NCBI GenBank assembly: GCA_963753905.1 | Contig: CAVWDZ010000001.1 | Coordinates: 992,001 to 1,056,000, forward strand | Direction: 5' to 3' | Length of the DNA: 64,000 nucleotides | Source: Bog-756 sp963753905 | Lineage (GTDB): Bacteria; Actinomycetota; Acidimicrobiia; Acidimicrobiales; RAAP-2 | Shown: positions 51,955 through 60,454 of the stretch, in pieces | Layout: every line of letters begins with the position of its first letter | How positions within the stretch are numbered: position 1 is the first letter of the stretch | The notes under the pieces: model-generated | What the model was told of the DNA's origin: nothing | What the model saw: only the letters and a program-made list of their open reading frames with translations | Databases searched by the model: none | Position numbers and translations under genes: made by a program

Positions 51955-52374
51955 TTGCCCTCCACCAGCCGGGTGGTCTCAGGGATAGCCCCCGTGGATT
52001 GCCCGATCGCCGCAACGCCCCGTTTCGTGATCCCCGGAGCACTCAAGGAGGTCGAACGCCTGCTCGGCGCGACCATTGCCGTGGTGGAGGCAAAGGAACC
52101 GTGCTACTTGCAGACACTCGGGGCGTCAGTAGGGGCCACCGTCACCTGGACCAAGGTCGGCGCCCTGCCCGCAACGCTAACGCTAAGCACCGCGGGCGTG
52201 CTCTCAGGCACCCCGACCAAGGCCGGAACCTACACGCTCACCGTTACCGCAATCGAGAAGGTGGGCACGAAAAAGACCAGCGCCACCGGCCACTTCTCAC
52301 TAGTCGTCAAAGAGCGTTCAATGCCACCTCGACATCGGAAGATGTTGTGCAGCCCTGGAATGGTGTCCTCGTGA
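51955..52374 (+). CDS. Fragment with a putative Ig-like (He_PIG type) domain
   Basis: 139 codons. Residues about 55-118 read as a bacterial Ig-like repeat: GASVGATVTWTKVGALPATL, STAGVLSGTPTKAGTYTLTVTA and ATGHFSLVVKE. The LSGTPTxAGTYTxTVTA core is diagnostic for surface proteins with putative Ig domains. The flanking residues on both sides do not look like protein-coding sequence, there is no signal peptide, and no ribosome site is seen. Probably the remnant of a larger secreted protein gene. Confidence 0.4.
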   Translation: MPSTSRVVSGIAPVDCPIAATPRFVIPGALKEVERLLGATIAVVEAKEPCYLQTLGASVGATVTWTKVGALPATLTLSTAGVLSGTPTKAGTYTLTVTAIEKVGTKKTSATGHFSLVVKERSMPPRHRKMLCSPGMVSS

Positions 52375-52665
52375 CCGGACCCCGATTCCGACCAAGCGTC
52401 TGTCGACGTGCAGACCTCGGGTTCCCCCTTGGGGAGATGTAATCCAACACGCCCGCAAGTGCCGGAGTGTGGTAGGTAGCGTCCAGCAAGCACACGACCC
52501 GCGAAGACACACCCCGAGCCGGTAGCGTTCTGGTCACCTTGTGGGTCGCGATCATGTGACACTCTCGAATCGCCGTGCCGAACGGTAACCGTCGTTAGGC
52601 CGCGGACTCACAAGCGCCGCTGTCGACCAGGATCGGGCACTCGGAGCCGTCGGCTCGTGCCTCCT
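52316..52665. other. Region without a convincing gene
   Basis: Between the Ig-like fragment and the kinase-like gene I see no recognisable product. A minus-strand frame (52307-52555, 82 codons, starting MIATHKVTRTLPARG) is open but matches nothing I know and has no ribosome site. It could be a leftover of a mobile element, but I have no motif to support that. Confidence 0.4.
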
Positions 52666-53412
52666 TCACGGCGCCGATCTCAGCATGGCGATTTCGGGCA
52701 TCTCCTCGTGCGGGCCGAAGCCGTGGTCGAGCAGCCAGCGGACATTAAGCAGGCATCGCAACGACCACCACGCTCGGATGAGGTCGCGGTCGACGTTGGT
52801 GCCGTAGCCGGTGACGACGTCGCCAAGGTGCTCCTCGTGTCCGAGCGTGAGGGTGGCGAGGTCGAAGAGCGCGTCGCCCTGGGACGCCTCGGACCAGTCG
52901 ACGACGCCAGTGACCTCGTCACCGGCGACGAAGACGTGGTCGACCTGCAGATCGCCGTGGATGAACACCGGTGTCCACGGCCGGAGCGCAGTCTCCGCGA
53001 GCCGGCGGTTGCGCGTCACCACCTCGGTGGGAAGGATGTCGTGGGCGACGAGCCAGCCGCACTCAGCGTCGAGCTGTGACGCGAACTCGTCGACGGTCCG
53101 ACCGGGCCATGGCGGTAGCGGCGCGGCGTGTAGCGTCCGAACGGCGGTACCGGCCGCAGCCCACGCCGCCGATGAGGCGGTCGACGGTTCGCCGAGGTGG
53201 CCGAGTGCCGTCCCCGGGAGAGCGGCGAGCGCGAGCACGGGCGGCTTCCGCCACAGGATCTCCGGGGTCGGGACCGGCGCCATCGCCATCGCCTCGATCT
53301 CGACGTCGGTGCGGGTCTCATCAGCGTCGATCTTCAGGAACACGTCGCCGACGCGCAGGGTGGCGCGCTCGTTATGGGCGACGACAACCTGGATCTCCTC
53401 CACGTCGGCCAT
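52666..53412 (-). CDS. Aminoglycoside-phosphotransferase-like (APH) family protein
   Basis: 248 residues from ATG 53412 (an adjacent ATG is at 53415); the open frame further upstream does not look like protein. Small APH-type kinase: ATLRVGDVFLKIDAD (Lys for ATP binding), MAPVPTPEILWRKPPVLALAAL, catalytic loop VFIHGDLQVDHVFV with His-Gly-Asp intact but His in place of the usual Asn, then GVVDWSEASQGDALFDLATL with the metal-binding Asp. ETxTDVEIEAMAM resembles macrolide/hygromycin-type kinases. No resistance phenotype can be claimed. It lies in the decayed region but is itself intact. Confidence 0.8.
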   Translation of the reverse strand: MADVEEIQVVVAHNERATLRVGDVFLKIDADETRTDVEIEAMAMAPVPTPEILWRKPPVLALAALPGTALGHLGEPSTASSAAWAAAGTAVRTLHAAPLPPWPGRTVDEFASQLDAECGWLVAHDILPTEVVTRNRRLAETALRPWTPVFIHGDLQVDHVFVAGDEVTGVVDWSEASQGDALFDLATLTLGHEEHLGDVVTGYGTNVDRDLIRAWWSLRCLLNVRWLLDHGFGPHEEMPEIAMLRSAP

Positions 53413-53798
53413 CATCGCGGATGACCACTGACCTCGCCGGGTCTGTCGCGTGCGACGGGGCGCTGCTGGGCCGAAATCACTGCCCGGAGGCTTCGATCGC
53501 GTCGCCGACCGCTGACGGGTCGAGCACCCGCACCCGGACGGCGGCGGTGTCCCTGAACGCGCGGCCATATCGAAATGGGACATCGCCTCGAGGTGCCGAT
53601 AGGCCGCATACTCGATAATCGCCCTGCTCCCGGTGGGGGGGCACCCTTCGCACCCCCTCGGTATCGGCACAGTGCGATCACAATGCCGCGGCCCTCACAG
53701 GCAAAGGGGCTCTCATCCGCACTCCGCAGTGTTCCCCGCTGGCCAAACCCATAGAAGCCTGGCCGAATCCGACCAGCCCGAGGAGGACGGCACTCCCT
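53413..53798. other. Intergenic stretch with a likely gene remnant on the minus strand
   Basis: No intact gene. On the minus strand a codon run, GDVPFRYGRAFRDTAAVRVR and then VLDPSAVGDAIEASGQ, ends in TGA at 53477-53479. It looks like the C-terminus of a real protein, preceded in another frame by IIEYAAYRHLEAM. It is probably a decayed, frameshifted gene. The product is not recognised. The rest shows nothing. Confidence 0.35.
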
Positions 53799-54869
53799 TC
53801 ATCGAGTCGTGGTGGCGTGCAGGTTCAGTCGGTCGGCGGGCTTCCGCCGGTTGAAGGGTCGGACGAGCTCCGCGATGAGGGCCACCAGAGCCCCGCCAGC
53901 GATTCCGAACAGGATGCCGGCGTAGAAGGCATTGTTGTTCTCCCGCTGCAGGTCGCTCGAGTTGATAGCAGCCAGCTGGAGTGTCTGGGGGAGGCCGTGG
54001 TTGACCCAGATCCATGACCGTTGGTAGGACAGGGTGGCCAGCGGGTCGCTCTGAACATTGAAGTCGCTCGTGGTGGCGTCGGTCAGAGTGAGCACGCGGG
54101 TGACCGTCCCGGTGGCCAGGTCGCCCCCCCCGTCGGGCTGGCTTGTTCCCTGCCCAGCATCGACGGCGATGCCGTGTACGGGGGGAAAGCGTGCGCTCAG
54201 GTACGCGCCATTGGCCGCTACAGGGCTCCCCGACGACCAGTGCAGGCAGATGACGGGCACCGGTAAGTCTTCATCCGCTAAATGGAAAGTGACGGCGACC
54301 ACGAATGCGGAAACTGGCTTGGCGTACCACGGCAGCTCGACCTTGCCCGCCTTGTAGGTGTTGGTGACGTCTTCCCCAAACACCGGGGCGCTACGACAGA
54401 GTCGAGCTGGGCCGGGGTTCAGGACCAAGTAGCTCCAGCTCTCGTTGGGGATCGCGCTGCCGTCAAGCTTCACCATCGGACCGAGCCCCCCCGCCGACTC
54501 GGCCGTGTAGCCGGGAGCATTTTCTATTGAGTAACCCCCGGTGTCGAGAAGCGACCGCTTCCCCGCCGCGTCCTCCAGCGGCTCGTCAACCTGCAGCGTC
54601 GCGCCTCCGTCCGCGGTCGGTGTCAGCGTCTGCGTCATGTTGAAATTCGGTCCCGAGGTGACAATGCGCAGGTCTTGGGGAATGGCCGGAAATCCACTCG
54701 ATGCCGGGTGAAGGTGCCACGCTGCGATGCCAGTCGCCGCGCAGACCAGCACGAGCGAAGCGACGAGGACGAATTGGATCTCGTGCAGATAACCGGCCCG
54801 ACGCGACGTCCGGCCCTCTCCTTCGCCGCCGGTTGCCGACGCGCCATCGACGTCAGCCTCGCTCGTCAC
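53799..54869 (-). CDS. Hypothetical protein with one membrane helix near each end
   Basis: 356 residues from GTG 54869 (a TTG at 54875 is also possible). Not recognised. A short charged N-terminus is followed by a helix FVLVASLVLVCAATGIAAW (about residues 34-52). A large region of about 260 residues with beta-rich text lies between (TLTPTADGGATLQVDEPL, KVELPWYAKPVSAFVVAVTF). A second helix, AFYAGILFGIAGGALVALIAELV, precedes a basic tail (NRRKPADRLN). This gives an extracytoplasmic central domain with both ends inside. Single-copy in the window, no operon partner. Confidence 0.65.
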   Translation of the reverse strand: MTSEADVDGASATGGEGEGRTSRRAGYLHEIQFVLVASLVLVCAATGIAAWHLHPASSGFPAIPQDLRIVTSGPNFNMTQTLTPTADGGATLQVDEPLEDAAGKRSLLDTGGYSIENAPGYTAESAGGLGPMVKLDGSAIPNESWSYLVLNPGPARLCRSAPVFGEDVTNTYKAGKVELPWYAKPVSAFVVAVTFHLADEDLPVPVICLHWSSGSPVAANGAYLSARFPPVHGIAVDAGQGTSQPDGGGDLATGTVTRVLTLTDATTSDFNVQSDPLATLSYQRSWIWVNHGLPQTLQLAAINSSDLQRENNNAFYAGILFGIAGGALVALIAELVRPFNRRKPADRLNLHATTTR

Positions 54870-55112
54870 TGCCAAGCTAGCGTCGGTAGGGATGCAAGGT
54901 CCGTCACTGGTTGGGCCGCCGGTCTGTTGGGTCTAAGAACCGGCCCACTGTACCGGATCCCGGGCTGCCCGCCGCCGTGAAATCCTGCCCCCATCGCCCA
55001 CTCGTGCCTGATCAAGGTCAGTTCGCGAGCAGCAAGCGCGGGCGTCAGATAGCGCCCCGATCCCGGCGCTAGGGGCAGTGTTTCTGGCCAGGAACCAACT
55101 CATGCGCTGGCG

Positions 55113-55118
55113 TAGAGT
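55113..55118 (+). promoter_or_regulatory. Candidate leaderless -10 box
   Basis: TAGAGT (TANNNT) ends 6 bases before GTG 55125, with no Shine-Dalgarno sequence. Confidence 0.35.
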
Positions 55119-55124
55119 TCCTGA

Positions 55125-55640
55125 GTGGCGGACGAGCGATACCGGGTCCTCCCGAGCAGTTCTCTCAGCAAGGCGGATCTTAAGGCTCCGGACCGAAGCT
55201 GGATGCGGATAGGGATGATCTCCGGGATCGGTGTCATCCTCGCCATTGGTCTCGTCTTCACGATTGGAACCGTTGTTCGCCAGAAGTTGGATCCAGCCCA
55301 ACAGTCGCTGCACCGCCACGCTGCCAATGCGGCGGTAGTCATGGAAAACGAACCAGCGGGAACCTCGGGTATCGATTTGGCGCGCAGCGTGGTCGGCAAG
55401 GGAACCGATGACAGCGTGACGGTCCTTGCTGCGAGTGGTACAAGGCATCATGGTGAGGTACTCCTGCGGATTGACGTGACTGTCCAACCGACGTCCGAGT
55501 TCGGATCGACCAGTCGAGCGGTCGGCTGCTTTGCCTACTCGTTCAACTACGACGCTTCCCCGAGCGAGGTATCTTGCCCTGACAAGCACCCTTTGCGACT
55601 GCCGCCACCTGAACCATCGACTTCGACCACTGTCAGCTAG
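55125..55640 (+). CDS. Hypothetical single-pass membrane protein
   Basis: 171 residues, GTG start, likely leaderless. Not recognised. An N-terminal cytoplasmic stretch of about 28 residues is followed by a helix GMISGIGVILAIGLVFTIGTVV, then a probably external domain of about 120 residues containing VTVLAASGTRHHGEVLLRID and two cysteines (GCFAYS and VSCPD) that could form a disulfide. It ends in a Pro/Ser/Thr-rich tail. A good hairpin lies about 180 bases downstream. Confidence 0.6.
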   Translation: MADERYRVLPSSSLSKADLKAPDRSWMRIGMISGIGVILAIGLVFTIGTVVRQKLDPAQQSLHRHAANAAVVMENEPAGTSGIDLARSVVGKGTDDSVTVLAASGTRHHGEVLLRIDVTVQPTSEFGSTSRAVGCFAYSFNYDASPSEVSCPDKHPLRLPPPEPSTSTTVS

Positions 55641-55815
55641 CACTCTCGGCTCCACCGCTGGGCCAAACCGATAACGCATCCTTCGCGGCGGTCGTGGGAA
55701 CCCACGAACCCGCCCGGTAACGGCTGCGTTGTAGGGATTGGGAAGAAGGACTTACGAACCGGTGTTGTCGGTGGGTAGGTGGCCTCCTGGGCTCCTCAAG
55801 CAGCATGCGCAAGGG

Positions 55816-55843
55816 CCCCCGGTTCCCCCCGCCGGGGGTTCTT
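55816..55843 (+). terminator. Hairpin terminator candidate
   Basis: CCCCCGG (55816-55822) pairs with CCGGGGG (55832-55838) around a 9-base loop and is followed by TTCTT. It is placed between the membrane-protein gene ending at 55640 and the next small gene. Confidence 0.45.
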
Positions 55844-55869
55844 CGCATCTGGCTCAGTAGGATCTGCCC

Positions 55870-56040
55870 GTGGTCCTGATCCTGCTCCTTCCGGTCGTGG
55901 GCTTCGTCTGGCTTCGCCGTCGCCTGCTTATCCGGCAAGAGACCAATCGCCTACTCGAGAGATCGTGGGCGGAGGCACAGGCGTCGCTCCGGGAGAAGGA
56001 GATCGTTGCCGAGATGGAACGGAAGTTCGTCGAGGGTTAG
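55870..56040 (+). CDS. Possible small membrane protein (56 residues)
   Basis: GTG 55870 to TAG 56040. The sequence opens with a hydrophobic run (VVLILLLPVVGFVWL), then a basic patch RRRLLIRQ, then an amphipathic, coiled-coil-like helix rich in Glu and Lys (RSWAEAQASLREKEIVAEME). This composition is unlike chance frames here. No ribosome site is evident. No similarity recognised. Confidence 0.4.
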   Translation: MVLILLLPVVGFVWLRRRLLIRQETNRLLERSWAEAQASLREKEIVAEMERKFVEG

Positions 56041-56253
56041 TGGCGCGTCGGCCTTCCCGGGCGCCAGTGACCTGAGTCGGTCGATAACTGCCGCTGTCCC
56101 GGTGTTGAATCGGGGGCACCTCTGGGCCTTCCTGGTAGTCGCACCTGCTGCATCGGGCATGACTGTCCCAAGAGAGGCCGTGCGGGTCCTGAGCGCCGCC
56201 GAATGCTCTGTGCAAGCATGTCGGCAGTTCTGTCTATCAGGGAGGCATCGCCG

Positions 56254-56517
56254 ATGTGGGCTGTGGTGGTCAACGTAGAGATCAACGACCTCGCTGCTGC
56301 GAAAGAGGGACTGGACGAGGTGGTGGCCTCCGTAACGCAGGCACCAGGCTTCGTCACCGGCTCCTGGATTCAGCTCGACGAGCGCCACGGCATTTCGGTT
56401 GCCGTGTTCGACGCCGATGAGGATCAGGTGCGCTCTGGCGCCCCCACCAAAGGGAGCACAGCGGGAGGTGTGACCATGACGAGCGTTGAAGTCGGCGAGG
56501 TGCTCGCACACGCCTAG
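56254..56517 (+). CDS. Small ABM-like (dimeric alpha/beta-barrel) protein
   Basis: 87 residues from ATG 56254, with GGGAGG 8 bases upstream. MWAVVVNVEINDLAAAKEGLDEVVASVTQAPGF followed by GSWIQLDERHGISVAVFD and a C-terminal SVEVGEVLAHA strand-helix is the layout of the antibiotic-biosynthesis-monooxygenase-like ferredoxin fold (strand, helix, two strands). Such proteins form dimers and range from heme-degrading enzymes to stress proteins. No catalytic residues can be named. It stands alone. Confidence 0.7.
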   Translation: MWAVVVNVEINDLAAAKEGLDEVVASVTQAPGFVTGSWIQLDERHGISVAVFDADEDQVRSGAPTKGSTAGGVTMTSVEVGEVLAHA

Positions 56518-56843
56518 CGGGACCCCTGGATCGAGTTCCCAGTGCTCCCGAAGCTATTGAGGACCAGCAGCAAAGCGGTGGACCCTACAGGCCATTGTCA
56601 TTGTTGTGGGGCACCCTTGGACCGGGCCGATCGCCGCATCCACCGAATGATCGGGTGATGGTCCTAACGTCGATCTTCAGAACCGCTATTGAAGAATGAG
56701 ACGGAGCATTCAGACGGTCGCTAGCAAGGAAGGGGTGGCACATGGAACCCGCGGGCGACACTGCGAGTAGCTGAGGGGCAAGATGCATTGCCGATTGACT
56801 AGCCGGTCAATAGTTCACGAAACGACATGAGGGAGAAGCGCTG
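56518..56843. other. Intergenic stretch, nothing recognised
   Basis: 326 bases between the ABM-like gene and the SHOCT-domain gene. No open frame with coding character, no tRNA-like fold and no clear terminator seen. It should contain the promoter of the SHOCT gene. Confidence 0.4.
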
Positions 56844-57233
56844 ATGCTTGCCTACTACTACCCGCAGCAAAGTCTGTTCTGGACCATGCTCGAGATTTTC
56901 TTCTTCGTCATCTGGATCTGGATCCTGATTGCAGTCTTCAGCGACATCTTCCGGAGCCACGACATGGGCGGGGGGGTTAAGGCACTCTGGGTGATCTTTG
57001 TGATCATTCTCCCCTACCTGGGAGTCTTCGTGTATCTCATCGCGAGGGGCGGGAAGATGCATGAGCACGCCGCCAAGGACGCCGCTCAACAGAAGCAGGC
57101 GTTCGATTCCCATGTGCGTGAAGTGGCCAGCACTAGCCCCGTCGAAGAGTTGGCTAAACTGGCCGATCTACATGAAAAGGGTGTACTCACTGACGCCGAG
57201 TTCCAGGCCCAGAAGGCCAAGCTGCTCGGCTGA
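56844..57233 (+). CDS. PLDc_N-type membrane protein with C-terminal SHOCT domain
   Basis: 129 residues; GAGGGAGAAG lies upstream of the ATG. Two hydrophobic helices (FWTMLEIFFFVIWIWILIAVF; LWVIFVIILPYLGVFVYLIAR) flank SDIFRSHDMGGGVKALW, the hallmark of the phospholipase D N-terminal-like membrane domain common in actinobacteria. The C-terminus EELAKLADLHEKGVLTDAEFQAQKAKLLG is a SHOCT motif. The role of this family is not established; members often sit near stress genes. Intact and well supported. Confidence 0.88.
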   Translation: MLAYYYPQQSLFWTMLEIFFFVIWIWILIAVFSDIFRSHDMGGGVKALWVIFVIILPYLGVFVYLIARGGKMHEHAAKDAAQQKQAFDSHVREVASTSPVEELAKLADLHEKGVLTDAEFQAQKAKLLG

Positions 57234-57493
57234 TCCGTAGCCCCCAAGCGGGTACGGCGAAAGTGCGAGCCTGGATCAGGCAAGTCAGAACGTTCACTTC
57301 TTGGCTGGGAATCTGACTGCCTGGTCGGATAGCACCGATGTGATGCCGGTAGGTGGCAGTTTGCTGGCAGTGAACACACCTCGGTCGATAAACCGCCTCA
57401 CAGCCGGTGACAGGGGGCACCACGTCAAGAGCCCTCTTCCATCACTTTGAGTCGAGATGCATGCCGAGCCCTGTAAGTGGGCGCCAGTTCCTG

Positions 57494-57904
57494 TTACTCG
57501 GTTGCATCGCGAATGATGCGTCGACCGGAAACACGGGCCGGAGTCAACCGGATGACGTGTTCATGCTCATGTGGCACCCAGCCGTCGGGGAGGATGGCGA
57601 GTGCTCGGGCGATCTCCTCTGGGTCGGTGACTTCCTCCGTGAGGCCCACAACCAAGACACTCCATCCGCTCAGTGTGACTGGGTCAGACTCGTCAATCTC
57701 AAAGGCAATGGGCGCGTCACTGGTGGCTGCATGCAGCTTGGTACCTCGCCCAGTGCGAAAGACGATGTCTCCGTCAAGCAACTTGTAGTTGACAGGAAGA
57801 ACCTCGGGTATCGCCGACACCGTGACTCCCACCCGCCCGATGACGCCGCCTTCAAGCAGCCGGCGGCACTCCTCGTCGCTAAGCACTTCAAGCCGACTAA
57901 CCAT
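57494..57904 (-). CDS. Pyridoxamine 5'-phosphate oxidase-like flavin-binding protein
   Basis: 136 residues from ATG 57904 (a TTG at 57919 would add five residues). Split-barrel flavin-binding fold: LEVLSDEECRRLLEGGVIGRVGVTVSAIPEVLPVNYKLL is the typical start, with DIVFRTGRGTKLHAAT and VAFEIDE-like PIAFEIDESDP following, then GWSVLVVGLTEEVTDPEEI. It binds FMN or F420; many are of unknown substrate or are involved in hypoxic stress. Convergent or isolated relative to neighbours. Confidence 0.85.
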   Translation of the reverse strand: MVSRLEVLSDEECRRLLEGGVIGRVGVTVSAIPEVLPVNYKLLDGDIVFRTGRGTKLHAATSDAPIAFEIDESDPVTLSGWSVLVVGLTEEVTDPEEIARALAILPDGWVPHEHEHVIRLTPARVSGRRIIRDATE

Positions 57905-58028
57905 TCGCCCACGTTTCAACAGCCGAATTTAACAGGTCCCGACCTGCTCCTGTCCATAATCGCCGGTTCCACGTTCCGCCACCAGGGTCATTGGTCCCTT
58001 CTTCTGCCAAGGTCGCTCTGGGCACCAC

Positions 58029-58292
58029 TTACTCCTCCCCCCGGGGGAAGTCTGATGGTGGCTTCCGCTCCTCCAGGACGAGGCTGAACGCCGTTTCCCG
58101 AATCCCGCGGATGACGCTGTCCAGTTCCTCTAGCGCCTGGGCGAGGCGATCGCGAGCTTCCTGGCTCTCGACCAGACTCTCGACACTCGCCAACATCAAT
58201 CCGAGTCGGAGAAGCCGATCCCCAACGGACGAGACGAACTCCGTCATCGCCGCTTCAAGCGACTCGCCGTTATCGCGACGAGCTGAGATCAC
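58029..58292 (-). CDS. Small protein resembling a histidine-kinase dimerisation helix, without the phospho-accepting His
   Basis: 87 residues, GTG start; TAGCCT lies 6 bases before it (possible leaderless promoter). DRLLRLGLMLASVESLVESQEARDRLAQALEELDSVIRGIRETAFSL resembles the DHp (HisKA_3) helices of DevS/NarL-type sensor kinases, for example the ALEELDxxIRxIRxTxFxL pattern. The preceding RxLHD box with the His is not present (SSVGDRLL instead), and no ATPase domain follows. It could be a kinase remnant or a small protein that dimerises with full-length sensors. Confidence 0.55.
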   Translation of the reverse strand: MISARRDNGESLEAAMTEFVSSVGDRLLRLGLMLASVESLVESQEARDRLAQALEELDSVIRGIRETAFSLVLEERKPPSDFPRGEE

Positions 58293-58298
58293 GGGCCA

Positions 58299-58304
58299 AG
58301 GCTA
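58299..58304 (-). promoter_or_regulatory. Candidate leaderless -10 box
   Basis: On the minus strand TAGCCT (TANNNT) ends 6 bases before GTG 58292. No Shine-Dalgarno sequence. Confidence 0.3.
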
Positions 58305-58420
58305 TCCAAGGGGTCGTCTCCCGCCACGCCCGGCCCGCAGGACCGCGGCGACTGCAAGTAGATGCCCCATTTGTGCCTGATTCGGTCGGGGCCACCCCGA
58401 GTGCTCCCCGAGCCGGTGTT

Positions 58421-58441
58421 GTTGGGCACCCAGAACCCAAC
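58421..58441 (-). terminator. Possible terminator after the beta-propeller gene
   Basis: GTTGGG (58421-58426) and CCCAAC (58436-58441) form a 6-bp stem with a 9-base loop, directly after the stop codon at 58442-58444. No U-run. Confidence 0.35.
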
Positions 58442-59467
58442 TCAGGTGATGGCGACCCCTTCTGGAAAGCGGCCGACCGTCACCGTCTTCACCACGGTGT
58501 TGGTGGCGGTGTTGAGGAGACTCACGGTGTTGGAACTGCCGTTGGCCACATAGGCATAGCTCCCGTTGGGAGTAATGGCGAGCGCAGCTGGGTAGACGCC
58601 GACCGGCACCGTCTTCACGACCGTATTGGTGGAGGTGTCGATGACGCTCACGCTGTTGGATTTGCCGTTGGTCACGTAGGCATCGCTCCCGTCGGGAGTG
58701 ATGGCGACCCCGTCTGGCACGCTCCCGACCTTCACCGTCTTCACCACCGTGTTGGTGGAGGTGTTGATGACGCTCACGGAGCCTGACACGCTGCGGTAGG
58801 GGGCTGTGAAGTTGGCCACATAGGCATAGCTCCCGTTGGGGGTGATGGCGACCCCGTCTGGATCGAACCCGACCGTCACCGTCTTCACCACCGTGTTGGT
58901 GGAGGTCTTGATGACACTCACGGTGTTGGAACTGAAGTTGGCCACATAGGCATAGTCGCCGTTGGGGGTGATGGCAACCCCCCCGTCTGGGAAGAGGCCG
59001 ACCGTCACCGTCTTCACCACCGCGTTGGTGGAGGTGTTGATGACGCTCACGGTGTCGGAGACGGAGTTGGCCACATAGGCATAGCTCCCGTTGGGGGTGA
59101 TGGCGACGGCGGATGGCCCGTTCCCCACCCTCACCAACTTCACCACCGTCTTGGTGGAGGTGTTGATGACACTCACCGTGCCGCCACCCCAGTTGGCCAC
59201 GTAGGCGTGGCTCCCGTTCGGGGTGATGGCGACTGCGGTTGGGTCGGTCCCGACCCTCACTGTCTTCACCACCGTCTTGGTGAAGGCGTTGATGACGCTC
59301 ACGTTGTTGGAACTGCCGTTGACCACATAGGCGTAGTGAATTGTCAAGGCAGCTGCTTGTGGCGCTCCCACGGGCGTCAATGCGATGACGGCCAGCCCAA
59401 CCGCACCGACCGCAGTACCGGCCCTTCTCGCCAACCGGGACAATCGGGACCCAACGACCTCCACCAT
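58442..59467 (-). CDS. Secreted YVTN-type beta-propeller repeat protein
   Basis: 341 residues. Signal peptide (RRAGTAVGAVGLAVIALTPVGAPQAAA), then about seven repeats of 42 residues with core AYVANxxSxTVSVINTSTNTVVKTV and VGxxPxGVAITPNG, as in YncE/surface-layer YVTN propellers. One repeat has a 6-residue insertion (TAPYRSVSG). The protein stops at FPEGVAIT, in the middle of a blade, so the ring is probably closed by the N-terminal strand (VVNGSSNNVSVIN). Extracellular; such propellers bind proteins or ligands. Repeats are also very similar at DNA level, so unequal recombination could change their number. Confidence 0.88.
   Translation of the reverse strand: MVEVVGSRLSRLARRAGTAVGAVGLAVIALTPVGAPQAAALTIHYAYVVNGSSNNVSVINAFTKTVVKTVRVGTDPTAVAITPNGSHAYVANWGGGTVSVINTSTKTVVKLVRVGNGPSAVAITPNGSYAYVANSVSDTVSVINTSTNAVVKTVTVGLFPDGGVAITPNGDYAYVANFSSNTVSVIKTSTNTVVKTVTVGFDPDGVAITPNGSYAYVANFTAPYRSVSGSVSVINTSTNTVVKTVKVGSVPDGVAITPDGSDAYVTNGKSNSVSVIDTSTNTVVKTVPVGVYPAALAITPNGSYAYVANGSSNTVSLLNTATNTVVKTVTVGRFPEGVAIT
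58470..59345 (-). repeat. Tandem 126-bp coding repeats of the YVTN protein
   Basis: About seven tandem units of 126 bases encode the propeller blades. Stretches such as CGTCTTCACCACCGTGTTGG and CACATAGGCATAGCTCCCGT (plus strand) recur nearly unchanged in most units. Confidence 0.75.
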
Positions 59468-59611
59468 GCCGACACCCTTTGCTGATGATTGCTGCCGTAC
59501 CTACGAGGATGTGGAACGGCGAATCCAAGGACGGTAGCCGATGGAGCGAATCGGTGCCCGTTGCAACCTTGCCTGGTAGCCCAGAAGTACCGATGTTGGT
59601 GGCGATAGCTT

Positions 59612-60454
59612 GTGCTTGTGAATCGCTGGGCTGGCGGGGTTGCACTGGTGACGGTGGCACTCCTCTTCACCGCGTGTACTGCAACTCGATCCGTGGAGAA
59701 TCCGACTCCTTCGAAGGGTTCTACCTCCGCCATGACGGTCCCGGTGGAGACGGACTTTGGTGGCCTGGAGTACTTCTGTGCCCGACAGCCGCTAACTGGA
59801 ACGATTCGCTACGACAGCACCTCGGGTGAGGTGTCGATGGATCTCGCAGTTCATGGACTGCCGTCAAGGACGTTCGTCGCGATCAACTGGTTGAACAACA
59901 CCGTCCGTGGCTACGTCATCGGCAACTTCACCACCGACAACGATGGTACCTCGGTTCCCACCTCTCTCCACCTGGTCCGAGGGGGCGAACAACGGGGTTA
60001 CCAGATCCTTCTCACTACGGCGGCGATCACACCGAAGACACTTGGCGTGCTTTGGCCGTGCGCACCCCCTCCGCGGGCACCTGCCTCGATCGTTAATGAT
60101 CCCATGGTTACGGTGACCCCGAGCTCGGGGCTGGTTGATCGACAGATTGTCCGGGTCAGCGTCACCGGATTCGGAGCGAGCGGGAAGGTGTTCATATCGG
60201 AGTGCGACCACGCAGAAGACGCCAACTTTCTCGGGTGTGGATCCAAGCTCGCAGCCCAGCCGTTTGTGGTCACCAACTCCCAGCGGTCGGGGTCCACCGA
60301 CTTCATCGTGCGCTCCGACGCGCCTTCGGAGCCGCTCACATCGACGGTCCTCTCACCGTGTGTGCGGCTCTGCGTCATCGTGGCGGAGAGCGGAGATGGA
60401 GCGTGGGCCGTCGCACCGATCGCGTTCGGCTCCGCCCGGCTCATTAACCCTTGA
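59612..60454 (+). CDS. Lipoprotein with a neocarzinostatin-like Ig domain
   Basis: 280 residues, GTG start. Signal peptide with lipobox LLFTAC (Cys near residue 22). The first half has no recognised domain. From about residue 165, VTVTPSSGLVDRQIVRVSVTGF with GKVFISECDHAE and paired cysteines (LGCGSK; SPCVRLCVIVAE) follows the pattern of neocarzinostatin/macromomycin-type Ig-like domains, widespread in actinobacterial secreted proteins. It lies between two secreted repeat proteins on the opposite strand. Role unknown; an anchored binding protein is a fair guess. Confidence 0.7.
   Translation: MLVNRWAGGVALVTVALLFTACTATRSVENPTPSKGSTSAMTVPVETDFGGLEYFCARQPLTGTIRYDSTSGEVSMDLAVHGLPSRTFVAINWLNNTVRGYVIGNFTTDNDGTSVPTSLHLVRGGEQRGYQILLTTAAITPKTLGVLWPCAPPPRAPASIVNDPMVTVTPSSGLVDRQIVRVSVTGFGASGKVFISECDHAEDANFLGCGSKLAAQPFVVTNSQRSGSTDFIVRSDAPSEPLTSTVLSPCVRLCVIVAESGDGAWAVAPIAFGSARLINP

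Noticed and set aside
52307..52555. 82-codon minus-strand frame considered as a transposase fragment
   Set aside because: No DDE, zinc-ribbon or helix-turn-helix motif and no ribosome site; kept only as an unexplained stretch.
52666..53412. APH-like gene considered as an antibiotic-resistance gene
   Set aside because: The family is broad, and substrate-defining features cannot be read from sequence; the context is not a resistance island.
58442..59467. YVTN DNA repeats considered as a CRISPR-like array
   Set aside because: Repeats are 126 bases, in frame and coding for propeller blades, with no unique spacers.
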